Assembly: GCA_027351145.1 (NCBI GenBank)
Contig: DAIEIZ010000048.1
Location: 1 to 13,096 of the forward strand
Length of the DNA: 13,096 bases
Direction: 5' to 3'
Source of the DNA: Candidatus Moraniibacteriota bacterium
Lineage (GTDB): Bacteria; Patescibacteriota; Minisyncoccia; Moranbacterales; UBA2206
Shown here: positions 1-7,860 of the stretch, in pieces
Layout of the letters: each line of letters opens with the position of its first letter
Numbering within the stretch: the first letter of the stretch is position 1
Notes under the pieces: generated by a model
Told to the model about the DNA's origin: nothing
What the model saw: the letters and a program-made list of their open reading frames with translations, nothing else
Databases searched by the model: none
Program-made: the position numbers and the translations under genes

Positions 1-570
1 AATGAAACGATGGAAATGGCTATTCAAGCGGCCATGACGGGACATCTTGTTCTTTCTACGCTCCACACTAATAGTGCTGCAGGAACATTGCCGCGACTTT
101 TGGACATGGGTGCCGAGCCTTTTTTGGTTGCCTCAACCGCGAATGTGATTATCGCGCAGCGTTTAGTGCGAAAAGTTTGTCATGATTGCTCTGTTGAATA
201 TAAGCTGAATGAAAAAGAAATGGTGGCGCTATCAGGCAATTATGACATGGAAAAAATATTGGAAGTTATTAAAAAGAGCGATATATTGGGTGGAGGTCTT
301 AAAGCAAAAGATAAATGGGGGGATATAAAATTACGCAAAGCCAAAGGTTGCGAGCAGTGCATAAATGGCTATAAAGGTAGAAACGGTATCTATGAAGTTC
401 TGGAGATAGATGAAGATATTCGAAAGATGATTTCGCAGCGTGCATCTTCTTATGATATTGAAACTAAGGCGCGCGAGAAGGGGATGCTTACTATGGTCGA
501 AGATGGGTTTGCGAAATGTATTCAAGGCATGACGACCGTAGAGGAAATATTAAGAGTAACAAAAGAATAG
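1..570 (+). CDS. pilB: Type IV pilus assembly ATPase PilB, C-terminal part (5' end outside window)
   Basis: This is the C-terminal 189 residues of a GspE/PilB-family hexameric ATPase, which drives pilus extension from the cytoplasmic side. The reading frame is open from base 1, so the Walker A, Asp box and Walker B regions lie upstream of the window. Visible are the His box GHLVLSTLHTN (fragment residues about 14-24) and the conserved IAQRLVRKVC stretch. Two CxxC pairs (CHDC at 60-63 and CEQC at 117-120) form the zinc-binding tetracysteine of PilB/GspE proteins; retraction ATPases (PilT) normally lack it, which favours PilB. The GRNGIYEVLEID segment that follows is also typical. The stop is 4 bases before pilC, so the two are very likely co-transcribed. 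Confidence 0.93.
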   Translation, partial: NETMEMAIQAAMTGHLVLSTLHTNSAAGTLPRLLDMGAEPFLVASTANVIIAQRLVRKVCHDCSVEYKLNEKEMVALSGNYDMEKILEVIKKSDILGGGLKAKDKWGDIKLRKAKGCEQCINGYKGRNGIYEVLEIDEDIRKMISQRASSYDIETKAREKGMLTMVEDGFAKCIQGMTTVEEILRVTKE

Positions 571-574
571 ATTT

Positions 575-1795
575 ATGAAAGTTTTTTATAGCGCAAAAAA
601 TTATTCTGGTGAAACTAAGGCGGAAGAGATAGACGTGGAAAATGAAAGAGAGCTGGCCAGCCAACTTCGTGTTGATGGCTATATTTTAACTTCATTCAAA
701 GAGCTATCGGAGGAGAAAAAAAACAATACCAGCGTGAAGTTTATGGATCGTTTTTTTAGTATTTCTCTAAAAGATAAGTTGATGTTCACTCGGAATTTGA
801 GCGTGATGATTTCTTCTGGCTTGCCGATTTCCAAGTCCGTCTATAATATCTCGCTGCAAACGAAGAATAAAAAATTTCAACAGATTTTGAATAATATTTT
901 CGATGACATTCAGGCGGGAACAACTTTTGCAGATGGTCTGGCGCACTACCCGAATGTTTTTGGCGATCTTTTCGTCAATATGGTCAGAGTAGGTGAATCA
1001 AGCGGTAATTTGGAGGAAATTCTTGAGATTTTATCCATTCAATTGGAAAAAGAGCATGATCTAACAAGTAAAATCAAGGGCGCAATGACCTATCCAGCAG
1101 TGATTATTGTTGCGATGATTGGCATTGCGGTTTTGATGTTAACCTATATTTTGCCAAAAATGATGGGTGTTTTTGCTGATATGAAAGTTGATTTGCCCGC
1201 ATCAACGCAGTTCATTATTGAGATGAGCAACATGCTGCGGGCGCACTATATTGCCGTAGCGGTTGGACTTGTTTTTTTCATAATGGCAATTAGGTTTTTA
1301 TTAACAACGGAAAGTGGAAAAAGAATATTGGGATTTATCTTAATCAATATTCCTGTTATTAAAAATATGGTAATTAAGGTAAATTGCGCGAGATTTGCAA
1401 GAATTTACAGCTCACTTCTCCGCAGCGGGGTGCCGGTCGTGCAAGCGCTGACAATTATTTCCAATACTCTCACTAACTATTATTATAAAAAGGCTGCAAA
1501 AGATGGAATTGAAGATGTTCAAAAAGGAGTTAGCCTTAGCACTGTGATTGGAAAAAATCCCAAAGTATTTCCAGTTCTTATGGCACAAATGGCGCAAGTT
1601 GGAGAGGAGACTGGAAAAACAGAAGTCGTTCTTTTAAAATTAGCTGAATTCTATGAGGATGAGGTAGATCAAATTTCTAAAAACATGTCCTCCATTATCG
1701 AGCCGGTCCTTATGATTTTTATTGGCGGAGCGGTTGGATTCTTTGCTATTTCAATGCTTCAACCAATGTATAGCCTAATGGATAATATTAAATAG
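575..1795 (+). CDS. pilC: Type IV pilus inner-membrane platform protein PilC
   Basis: This 406-residue GspF/PilC-family protein is the normal length for the family. It forms the membrane platform on which PilB acts to insert pilin subunits. Two GspF domains are visible (about residues 67-195 and 270-397). Each carries the family's repeated motif: VRVGESSGNLEEIL at 137-150 and AQVGEETGKTEVVL at 340-353. Predicted membrane segments lie at about 174-195, 226-243 and 376-397. The N-terminal 60 residues resemble the usual small cytoplasmic domain. The ATG is 4 bases after the pilB stop; no Shine-Dalgarno motif precedes it, so translational coupling is likely. A 54-base gap separates it from the first pilin-like gene. 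Confidence 0.95.
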   Translation: MKVFYSAKNYSGETKAEEIDVENERELASQLRVDGYILTSFKELSEEKKNNTSVKFMDRFFSISLKDKLMFTRNLSVMISSGLPISKSVYNISLQTKNKKFQQILNNIFDDIQAGTTFADGLAHYPNVFGDLFVNMVRVGESSGNLEEILEILSIQLEKEHDLTSKIKGAMTYPAVIIVAMIGIAVLMLTYILPKMMGVFADMKVDLPASTQFIIEMSNMLRAHYIAVAVGLVFFIMAIRFLLTTESGKRILGFILINIPVIKNMVIKVNCARFARIYSSLLRSGVPVVQALTIISNTLTNYYYKKAAKDGIEDVQKGVSLSTVIGKNPKVFPVLMAQMAQVGEETGKTEVVLLKLAEFYEDEVDQISKNMSSIIEPVLMIFIGGAVGFFAISMLQPMYSLMDNIK

Positions 1796-1849
1796 TTTCA
1801 AGCTGTGATCAAGATGATTTTTTGACAGGTTATGATTTTTTATTGATCC

Positions 1850-3247
1850 ATGGCTCATGATAATGGCATGCCAAATCAAAAACAAAAAAACAAAAATCGG
1901 GGATTTTTGCTCATTGAGGGATTGACAGTGCTTTTTATTTTTTCTTTAGTTACGGTGACTTTTTATTCAGTATTTACGGTGGGTATTCGTTATATCCAGG
2001 ATGCAAAGAATCGCCTGGGTGCTCTTGCTGTTGCGAATGAGAAAATTGAAATTATACGTAATCTTCAATATGACAGTATCGGCACTGACCATGGGACAAT
2101 CAATGGCAATATTCCGCAAGATCAGGATGTTTTGGAGAATGCCAGGCCGTATCACGTGCATACTGACGTGTCCTATGTTGACGATCCTTTTGACGGCTTA
2201 GGCTATGCTGACACGGCTTGGTTTGAGGACTATAAGGAAGTGACAATTACCGTGTCTTGGAGTGATGGCAGTGGCAATGAAAATGTTTCATTGATTTCAC
2301 GATTTGTTCCGCCGGGAAAAGAGGTGCCTCACATTGGAGATGGAATTCTTTCGATAAATGTTTTTAGCGATCAGCCGGGTGGTGTTGGAATCCCTAATTC
2401 TAAAGTTGCCATATATAATCCAGTTACCGGTCTTGATACGTATAGCACTACTGATAGTGCTGGTAATGTAACTTTTATGGGCAGTCGTGTAGCTAATTCA
2501 ATTCAAAAATATCAGATTACGGTCACAAAGGCCGGCTATGAGACGGTCACTACGATGCCACCTTATCCGATCAGCGCCTATGAACCGGTGGATGTTCATG
2601 CCTCAGTGGTGACTGGATCGATGAATGTTAAAAATATAGTGCAAAATGAGTTGGCTAATATTAAAATTTCCACAACTGATCATCTTGATGCGCCAATTGC
2701 CGGAGTTACTTTTCATCTTTCCGGTGGAAGAAAATTAGGCACCGATACGACAGTTTTGCCAGCTGTTCCTATCTATAATTTTAGCCAGGATAGTGCGACT
2801 GATGCTGCCGGGGAGAAATTATTCAATGCGCTTAGTCCTGGAGGGTATGATTTTTCATTAACTGGCTCAGCGTTAAGTGGCTATGAAATAATAAGCATTA
2901 GCCCGGTTACGCCATTTTCTTTGCTATCATCAGTTGGCACATTGGATGTTAAATTGAAGTTGGCGGATAAGGCAGTTTCCTCTCTTTTGCTAACTGTGCT
3001 TGATGATAGTAATGACGTTCCTGTTTCCGGGGCTAAAGTGATATTAACCAATACATCTTTGAATTATGAAAAAGAAATAGATACCGCAAGTGATGGAAAG
3101 GTTTTTTTTCCTGATTCTTCCGATCCGTTTTTACCGCAAACATATCATGTCAAAATTACAGCTGATGGATATCTCGATAATGAATCTGATATTACAATCA
3201 ATGCCAATGAATTAAAAATAGAAACTAAAAAATTAACTGCTTCCTAG
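1850..3247 (+). CDS. Pilin-like protein with three tandem beta-sandwich (carboxypeptidase-regulatory-like) repeats
   Basis: This 465-residue protein has a class III/type IV prepilin N-terminus: basic leader, then RG/FLLIEGLTVLFIF, so prepilin peptidase should cut after Gly18 and methylate Phe19; Glu23 is the E5 residue. The region AVANEKIEIIRNLQYDSIGT (about 61-79) resembles PilV/GspI minor pilins. After about residue 160 there are three consecutive prealbumin/CarboxypepD-regulatory-like units (about 165-255, 268-370, 377-455). Each has a G-x-V core, a T/D-x-x-G turn and a late GY motif (AGY at 228-230, SGY at 343-345, DGY at 439-441). A pilin with a large beta-rich head suggests a minor or tip pilin with an adhesive or stalk role (inference). 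ATG at 1868 is an alternative start that shortens the leader by six residues. The next gene starts right after its stop. Confidence 0.85.
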   Translation: MAHDNGMPNQKQKNKNRGFLLIEGLTVLFIFSLVTVTFYSVFTVGIRYIQDAKNRLGALAVANEKIEIIRNLQYDSIGTDHGTINGNIPQDQDVLENARPYHVHTDVSYVDDPFDGLGYADTAWFEDYKEVTITVSWSDGSGNENVSLISRFVPPGKEVPHIGDGILSINVFSDQPGGVGIPNSKVAIYNPVTGLDTYSTTDSAGNVTFMGSRVANSIQKYQITVTKAGYETVTTMPPYPISAYEPVDVHASVVTGSMNVKNIVQNELANIKISTTDHLDAPIAGVTFHLSGGRKLGTDTTVLPAVPIYNFSQDSATDAAGEKLFNALSPGGYDFSLTGSALSGYEIISISPVTPFSLLSSVGTLDVKLKLADKAVSSLLLTVLDDSNDVPVSGAKVILTNTSLNYEKEIDTASDGKVFFPDSSDPFLPQTYHVKITADGYLDNESDITINANELKIETKKLTAS

Positions 3248-3943
3248 ATGACTCTTAAGGCTAAAATATTTAAAAATCGGAAAAGTATGCTATCCATCTG
3301 TGATGACACTTTGGGTGAAGTTTCTGGGAAGAGAGGGCTTACCCTGATTGAAACGGTTGTGGCGATTGCTATTTTTGCTGTTGGCATGGAGGGATTTACG
3401 TTGCTTTTTTTGCATACTTGGCAAAATAATTCCTATACACTGGAAATGGGGCAATCATCGATGGCTGTCTCTCAAGGAGTAAGCACTATCGCTAACTACT
3501 TGAGGAGCACCCGGCAATCAGATAATGGTTCATACCCGATTGTTTCGGCTGACGATAACGATTTGGTTGTTTATGCCGACTATGATCGTGATGGGGTAAC
3601 GGAGCGATTGCATATCTACAAAAGCGGTCAAAATATTTTGATGGGAGTGGCAATTCCTACGACGACGATGCCTAAAACTTATCCTAGCGCAGATCAGGAA
3701 ATAAAGACTATTGCTGTTCGAATCGTCAACACTGACGCAGAGCCGATTTTCTCTTATTATGATAAAAATTATGCTGGTTCACCAACTCAGCTTCCACTCA
3801 ATACTCCGGCTAGTGTTGCGGATATTCGTCTTTTAAAAATTCATCTTAAAATAAACATTGATCCTAATCGTGCGCCAGATAATATCGAGATGCAAACATT
3901 CGTTGAAATGCGTAATTTAAATGATTATGATCGGATTCATTAG
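3248..3943 (+). CDS. Minor pilin-like protein, PilW/GspJ type
   Basis: This 231-residue protein has a prepilin signature KRG/LTLIETVVAIAIFAVG; cleavage is expected after Gly30, and Glu35 is the E5 position. The leader is unusually long (30 residues) if the first ATG is used; an in-frame ATG at 3287 would give a 17-residue leader. The first ATG follows the previous stop with no gap, which favours coupling and is why it is kept here. The soluble part contains a DNDLVVYADYDRDGVTERLHIY stretch (104-124 region) of the kind seen in PilW/GspJ minor pilins, where an acidic aspartate/glycine-rich turn lies between beta strands. Such proteins prime pilus assembly at the tip. Assignment to PilW/GspJ is by pattern only; the pilin-like class is secure. 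Confidence 0.82.
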   Translation: MTLKAKIFKNRKSMLSICDDTLGEVSGKRGLTLIETVVAIAIFAVGMEGFTLLFLHTWQNNSYTLEMGQSSMAVSQGVSTIANYLRSTRQSDNGSYPIVSADDNDLVVYADYDRDGVTERLHIYKSGQNILMGVAIPTTTMPKTYPSADQEIKTIAVRIVNTDAEPIFSYYDKNYAGSPTQLPLNTPASVADIRLLKIHLKINIDPNRAPDNIEMQTFVEMRNLNDYDRIH

Positions 3944-3946
3944 TCT

Positions 3947-3952
3947 TATGAT
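3947..3952 (+). promoter_or_regulatory. Possible -10 element (TATGAT) for a leaderless PilX-like transcript
   Basis: TATGAT lies in the 15-base gap after the preceding stop, exactly 6 bases before the ATG of the PilX-like gene, so transcription would start at or next to the A of ATG. The spacing equals that seen at pilM. There is no TG extension and only a poor -35 (TTATGA, 16 bases upstream), so this could be chance in AT-rich sequence. Confidence 0.35.
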
Positions 3953-3958
3953 ACAAAT

Positions 3959-5506
3959 ATGAAAAATGCAATAGCTAAAAATAAAATTACATATAAAAAT
4001 CAACGCGGTTCTGTTTTAGCCTATGCGCTTGTGATTATGTCGGTTGTCATGATTATTTTAGTCTCAATGCTTGGCTATATTTCATCCCAGCTTAAATTTA
4101 GTTTTAATCGTGTTGAAAAAGAGAGTGCCTTTCAGGCTGCGGAGGCGGGGATTTATTATTATCGGTGGTACCTTGCCCATGAAACTTCAGGGATGACTGC
4201 TTTGGAAATAAATAATTTTTTACAAACCGGAGGTCCGATGGGCTTTTCTCCTTCTTCTGTGGAATATAACAATATAGGAAAATATCAGATCGTTGTTACT
4301 CCTCCAACTTCCGGTTCGACAATAATTAATGTGGAATCGACTGGCTGGTCGGATAAGGTGCCGGACATGAAGAGAACTATCAAAGCACGGTTCAGGCGAC
4401 CGTCTTGGAGCGAGTATATATTCTTATCCAATAGTTTTATGAATTTTGGAGATCAGGCTGTTGTATATGGCAAAGTACATTCCAATGGCGGAATTCGTTT
4501 TGATGGAATAGCTCATAATACTGTCAGTTCTCTTCTTTCGTCGTTTAATGACCCGACATATGGCGGAAGCAAATTGCAATTTGGCGTGCATACAACAACC
4601 AATCCGGCTGATCCGACCGCTCCTGCGGATGCTTCCAGCGCCATTGCTCCTGATAGGCCGGATGTCTTTATGGGCGGGAGGACATTTCCTGTTCCCGAGG
4701 TCAGTTTTACGGGTGTGACAACGGATTTAGCCAATATGCGAACTAAAGCGCAAGCTGGACAGGGAAAATATTTTGATGCGACTGGATCGGGCAGAAGAAT
4801 AAATTTTAAATCAGACGGGACCTATGATATTTGCACTGTCAATTCATATAATAGCAACACAAAAGCGATTAGCAATTACCTGGGAGTAATTACTGGAGCT
4901 ACGGGGACTTACAGCGGGACTAATGGAACTAGCTGTATAGTTTCATTGTGTTGTTCGGGAAGTTCATGTCCGTATATCCAGTCAAACAAAACCAGCAAAG
5001 GAAGATGTGTTAGTCTGTCTAACTACAATATTATTGATAACGGAGTGATTTTTGTGGAAAATACCACTTGGGTTGAAGGATCAATTAATAATAAAAGAGT
5101 AACTGTTGTTGCTGCCAATCTTTCTGGCTCAGGTGGTCAAAAGGATATTTATATTGGAATTAGTAATAATAATCTGCGCTATGCATCCTATGATTGCAGT
5201 AATATGCTTGGACTTGTGGCACAAAAAGATGTTTTAGTTCTCAATGATTGCCCATCAAGTTTTATTGTCGATGCGGCACTTCTGGCGCAGGGCGGAATGG
5301 TGGGGATTAACGACAACAGTTTTAGCGGAAAAACTTTGTTGACATTCAATGGCGCGATTGCCTCTTACCTGCAACCATATTTTCAACATGGAAATAGCGG
5401 TTTCGCAGATCGTATTTATAATTTTGACAATAATTTACTTTATTGTCCGCCACCATATTTTCCAACCGGCACTGATTATGCAATTGATCTTTGGGAGGAG
5501 ATGTGA
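3959..5506 (+). CDS. Large PilX-like pilin with cysteine-rich insertion
   Basis: This 515-residue protein has a PilX-type N-terminus: NQRG/SVLAYALVIMSVV, predicted cleavage after Gly17, one hydrophobic helix (about 18-42), then ESAFQAAEAGIYYYRWYL, the helix with the AAEAG motif typical of PilX/GspK-like proteins. Position 5 of the mature chain is Tyr rather than Glu, as expected for GspK/PilX-type tip subunits. The rest is beta-rich, with a VHSNGGIRFDG stretch near 173-183 and VIFVENTTWVEGSINNKRVT near 363-382, features I associate with large PilX-like proteins of CPR bacteria. Nine cysteines occur, six of them in 292-350 (including CC at 331-332). It lies between the minor pilins and pilM; a 28-base gap with a promoter follows. 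It probably caps or decorates the fibre (inference). Confidence 0.82.
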   Translation: MKNAIAKNKITYKNQRGSVLAYALVIMSVVMIILVSMLGYISSQLKFSFNRVEKESAFQAAEAGIYYYRWYLAHETSGMTALEINNFLQTGGPMGFSPSSVEYNNIGKYQIVVTPPTSGSTIINVESTGWSDKVPDMKRTIKARFRRPSWSEYIFLSNSFMNFGDQAVVYGKVHSNGGIRFDGIAHNTVSSLLSSFNDPTYGGSKLQFGVHTTTNPADPTAPADASSAIAPDRPDVFMGGRTFPVPEVSFTGVTTDLANMRTKAQAGQGKYFDATGSGRRINFKSDGTYDICTVNSYNSNTKAISNYLGVITGATGTYSGTNGTSCIVSLCCSGSSCPYIQSNKTSKGRCVSLSNYNIIDNGVIFVENTTWVEGSINNKRVTVVAANLSGSGGQKDIYIGISNNNLRYASYDCSNMLGLVAQKDVLVLNDCPSSFIVDAALLAQGGMVGINDNSFSGKTLLTFNGAIASYLQPYFQHGNSGFADRIYNFDNNLLYCPPPYFPTGTDYAIDLWEEM

Positions 5507-5519
5507 AAATAAAAAAGTA

Positions 5520-5528
5520 TGCTATAAT
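5520..5528 (+). promoter_or_regulatory. Extended -10 promoter for pilMNO, likely leaderless
   Basis: TGCTATAAT is a perfect extended -10 (TGn plus consensus TATAAT). The hexamer ends 6 bases before the pilM ATG, which places the expected transcription start on the A of the ATG. No good -35 is present, but extended -10 promoters can do without one. It would give pilMNO expression independent of the upstream pilin genes. Confidence 0.68.
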
Positions 5529-5534
5529 TAAATT

Positions 5535-6602
5535 ATGAATTTTTTGAAAAAAAACATATTCACATTTGAAGACTCGTATTTCGGTATTGATTTGGGAGAT
5601 CTTTTCGTTAAAGTCTTGCAATTGGAAAAAAGGGGGTCCGATGATTCTGTGCGATCTTTTTCCATCACTCCTGTTCCTGACGGTTGCATCGAGGATGGCC
5701 GCATAATTGATAAAAACAAAGTGACGCAGGTTATTAAAACCGCGGTCGCCACAGCTCGACCCAAAAAAATAAACACAAAAAAAGTTATCTGTTCACTGCC
5801 GGAGTCAAAGGTTTTCTTGCGAGTGCTCTCTATTCCCAAGATGGAAAAAGCAGAGATTGGCGAGGCAATAAAGTGGGAAATAGAGGCTAGTATTCCTTTA
5901 TCTGTCGATCAAGTCTATTATGATTGGCAATTGATTGGTGAGGTTGGCGACAAGCAAAGCATCTTAACTGTTGCTGTTTCGAGGGATATTGTTGATGACA
6001 TCTTGGAAGTTCTTGAAAGTGCCGGCTTGGAAGTGCACAGTCTTGAAGCTGAGTCGATGGCGATGGCTAGAAGTCTCATTGATGAGTCGGATGAAAAATG
6101 CGGAGTATCTTTGATTGTTGATTTGGGTTCGAAAAGAACAAATTTCGTTATATCCGAAGGAAGCTTGCCATTTTTCACCTCCAGCATCCCTTTTTCTTCC
6201 AATGGTGTTACAGATGTAATTGCTAAGACATTGGGAGTTGACAAGGAAGAGGCGGAAAAGATAAAGATTTCAGAAGGTGTGGGCTGTTGTCACGAAGACG
6301 ATTTTGTTTTTAATTCCATTCGTTCCTATCTCGAAGGACTCTCGGTAGAAATAGAAAAAACCGTTGATTTCTATCAAAATATAAGTAGTAATTCTGGCAA
6401 AGTTGAAAGAATTATTATTTGCGGAGGGGCAAATTTAAAGGGTTTGGTTCCATACCTTGCGAAAAGATTGAAAAATAAAATTTTCGTTGGCGATCCCTGG
6501 ATAAACTTGGATTTTGGTGAACGACTGCCAATAATTAGTAAGGAGAAATCTATTCAATTTACAAATGCTATCGGTCTCGCAATGAAAAATAAAAAAGTAT
6601 GA
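5535..6602 (+). CDS. pilM: Type IV pilus biogenesis protein PilM (actin-like ATPase)
   Basis: This 355-residue, actin/FtsA-like cytoplasmic protein recruits PilN and links the cytoplasmic motor to the inner-membrane alignment complex. The length is typical. The nucleotide-binding signatures are visible: phosphate-1 FGIDLGDLFVKVLQL (16-30), phosphate-2 VDLGSKRTN (195-203), and an adenosine-type IICGGANLKGL (294-304). The middle segment AIKWEIEASIPLSVDQVYYDW (111-131) is characteristic of PilM. The stop overlaps the pilN start as ATGA, so translation is coupled. The ATG has no Shine-Dalgarno motif but sits 6 bases after a consensus extended -10, which supports this start and leaderless translation. 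Confidence 0.95.
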   Translation: MNFLKKNIFTFEDSYFGIDLGDLFVKVLQLEKRGSDDSVRSFSITPVPDGCIEDGRIIDKNKVTQVIKTAVATARPKKINTKKVICSLPESKVFLRVLSIPKMEKAEIGEAIKWEIEASIPLSVDQVYYDWQLIGEVGDKQSILTVAVSRDIVDDILEVLESAGLEVHSLEAESMAMARSLIDESDEKCGVSLIVDLGSKRTNFVISEGSLPFFTSSIPFSSNGVTDVIAKTLGVDKEEAEKIKISEGVGCCHEDDFVFNSIRSYLEGLSVEIEKTVDFYQNISSNSGKVERIIICGGANLKGLVPYLAKRLKNKIFVGDPWINLDFGERLPIISKEKSIQFTNAIGLAMKNKKV

Positions 6603-7156
6603 AAATAGGGATTAATTTGCTTCCGCCAAGCAAAAAAGAAGAAATTATAACGGCAGAAAGATTTCGGTCTGTTTTGGGTTGGGAGGCGATTATTCTTCTT
6701 TTGGCAATTCTATTTTTTGGATTCGTTTTTGGTGTTGATTCGTTGCTTAATTTTAATCTTAGAGTAATTTCTGACAATAAAAATAGTGATTCGCGCGCGT
6801 CGCAGCAATATGAAACGATAAAGCAATATGAAGATAAGTTTTCTGGAATAAATTCTGAGATTGCGAAAATTTCCAATATTACCAGCAGTCAAATCTATTG
6901 GTCGGCACTGTTTTCAAAATTGGGCGATATAATTCCAGATAACGTGGAACTTAGCGGAATATCTACGAAAAATTATTCCATATTTTTTGCGGGAAAAGCC
7001 AAGACGAGAGAGGATTTGCTTTTATTTCGGGATAACTTAAGCAAGGAGGCGTGTTTTGAAAACATAAATTTGCCTCTCTCTAATCTAGTTTCCAAGGAAG
7101 ATATTGTTTTTCAGTTGGATCTTGATATAAAAGAAGAATGTATTAAAAACAAATGA
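6599..7156 (+). CDS. pilN: Type IV pilus alignment protein PilN
   Basis: This 185-residue bitopic membrane protein begins MKIGINLLPP. INLLP is the conserved cytoplasmic peptide by which PilN docks into PilM. One membrane helix follows (about 28-50), then a coiled-coil-like stretch (about 54-92) and a small periplasm-side/extracellular alpha-beta domain, as in PilN/GspL-like proteins. The phrase LGDIIPDNVELSGIS (108-122) is the usual PilN core. It overlaps pilM and pilO by four bases (ATGA) on each side, so the three proteins are made in a coupled way, as expected for a stoichiometric complex. Confidence 0.9.
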   Translation: MKIGINLLPPSKKEEIITAERFRSVLGWEAIILLLAILFFGFVFGVDSLLNFNLRVISDNKNSDSRASQQYETIKQYEDKFSGINSEIAKISNITSSQIYWSALFSKLGDIIPDNVELSGISTKNYSIFFAGKAKTREDLLLFRDNLSKEACFENINLPLSNLVSKEDIVFQLDLDIKEECIKNK

Positions 7157-7860
7157 AAAATTTTTGGAAAAAACATAAAATTTTTGTAGCAGTTGGCGTT
7201 TTCTTGCTGGTTGTTTTGCCGCTGCTGTGCTGGGCTGCTTCATATATGATAAAGAGAATTCAAATTAAGGCAGAACTCATCCAAGAACGAATAGTTGACA
7301 ATGATTTAGAGAAGTCAAAAATAGACAAGATACCAAAAATGGATGAGGTGAACGCTGAGTTTGAGAAGAATAAAAATGCAACCGGTGTAATACTTAATTC
7401 TAATAATAAAGTTGACTTTATAAAATATATTGAGTCTTTGGCGGCAGATACGAATAACGAGATAGAAATTAAGGTTTTAAATGATAATCCAAATGTTTCC
7501 GTGGCTAATAATACAACCAAGGCAAAAGTTAAAAAAAATACTGCAGATGACGGGGAAAAAAACATTGAGGAACAGTTGCCGTACAAGCAATATGTTTCAA
7601 TGGAGGTTGATCTGACAGGGGACTATGGTGATTTTTTGAATTTTGTACATAAATTGGAAAATAATAAATATTACGTAAATATCCTTTCTTTCAATCTGCA
7701 AAAGGAGCTTGTCAACAAGGATAACTCGCTAAAAAAACAAAACTCTGCTTCAAACGGCATATTTCTTTCTCCGCCTGGCCAAGCAGTTGATGCGGGATCT
7801 GGAAATGACGGAGTGTTGATGCTGAAGAGTTCCCTGAATATAATCGTCTATATTGAATAA
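7153..7860 (+). CDS. pilO: PilO-like alignment-complex protein
   Basis: This 235-residue protein has a short basic cytoplasmic tail, one membrane helix (about 10-33), a charged coiled-coil-like segment (about 36-76) and a C-terminal ferredoxin-like domain containing VSMEVDLTGDYGDFLNFVHKLE (about 148-169), the typical PilO strand-helix signature. PilO pairs with PilN to form the inner-membrane ring/alignment complex. A low-complexity Asn/Lys-rich insertion (about 110-140) and a Ser/Gly-rich loop (about 195-220) interrupt the domain. Order and four-base overlap with pilN support the call. No pilP or pilQ follows, in line with a single-membrane envelope (inference). Confidence 0.85.
   Translation: MKNFWKKHKIFVAVGVFLLVVLPLLCWAASYMIKRIQIKAELIQERIVDNDLEKSKIDKIPKMDEVNAEFEKNKNATGVILNSNNKVDFIKYIESLAADTNNEIEIKVLNDNPNVSVANNTTKAKVKKNTADDGEKNIEEQLPYKQYVSMEVDLTGDYGDFLNFVHKLENNKYYVNILSFNLQKELVNKDNSLKKQNSASNGIFLSPPGQAVDAGSGNDGVLMLKSSLNIIVYIE

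Noticed and set aside
1822..1835. Consensus TTGACA (1822-1827) and TATGAT (1830-1835) before the first pilin-like gene, as a promoter
   Set aside because: They are only 2 bases apart, so cannot be one promoter; no -10 lies 15-19 bases after TTGACA and no good -35 lies before TATGAT.
5491..5503. GGGAGGAGATG as a Shine-Dalgarno and start codon
   Set aside because: It is the end of the PilX-like gene (Trp-Glu-Glu-Met-stop); the ATG is followed at once by TGA and is too far from pilM to serve it.
5346..5839. Minus-strand open frames across the end of the PilX-like gene and pilM
   Set aside because: They overlap two well-supported genes, show no family motif and no start signal.
5504..7156. Recoded UGA (glycine) as in Gracilibacteria or Absconditabacteria
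   Set aside because: TGA ends genes exactly at family-typical lengths and forms ATGA overlaps, and no gene has an internal TGA.
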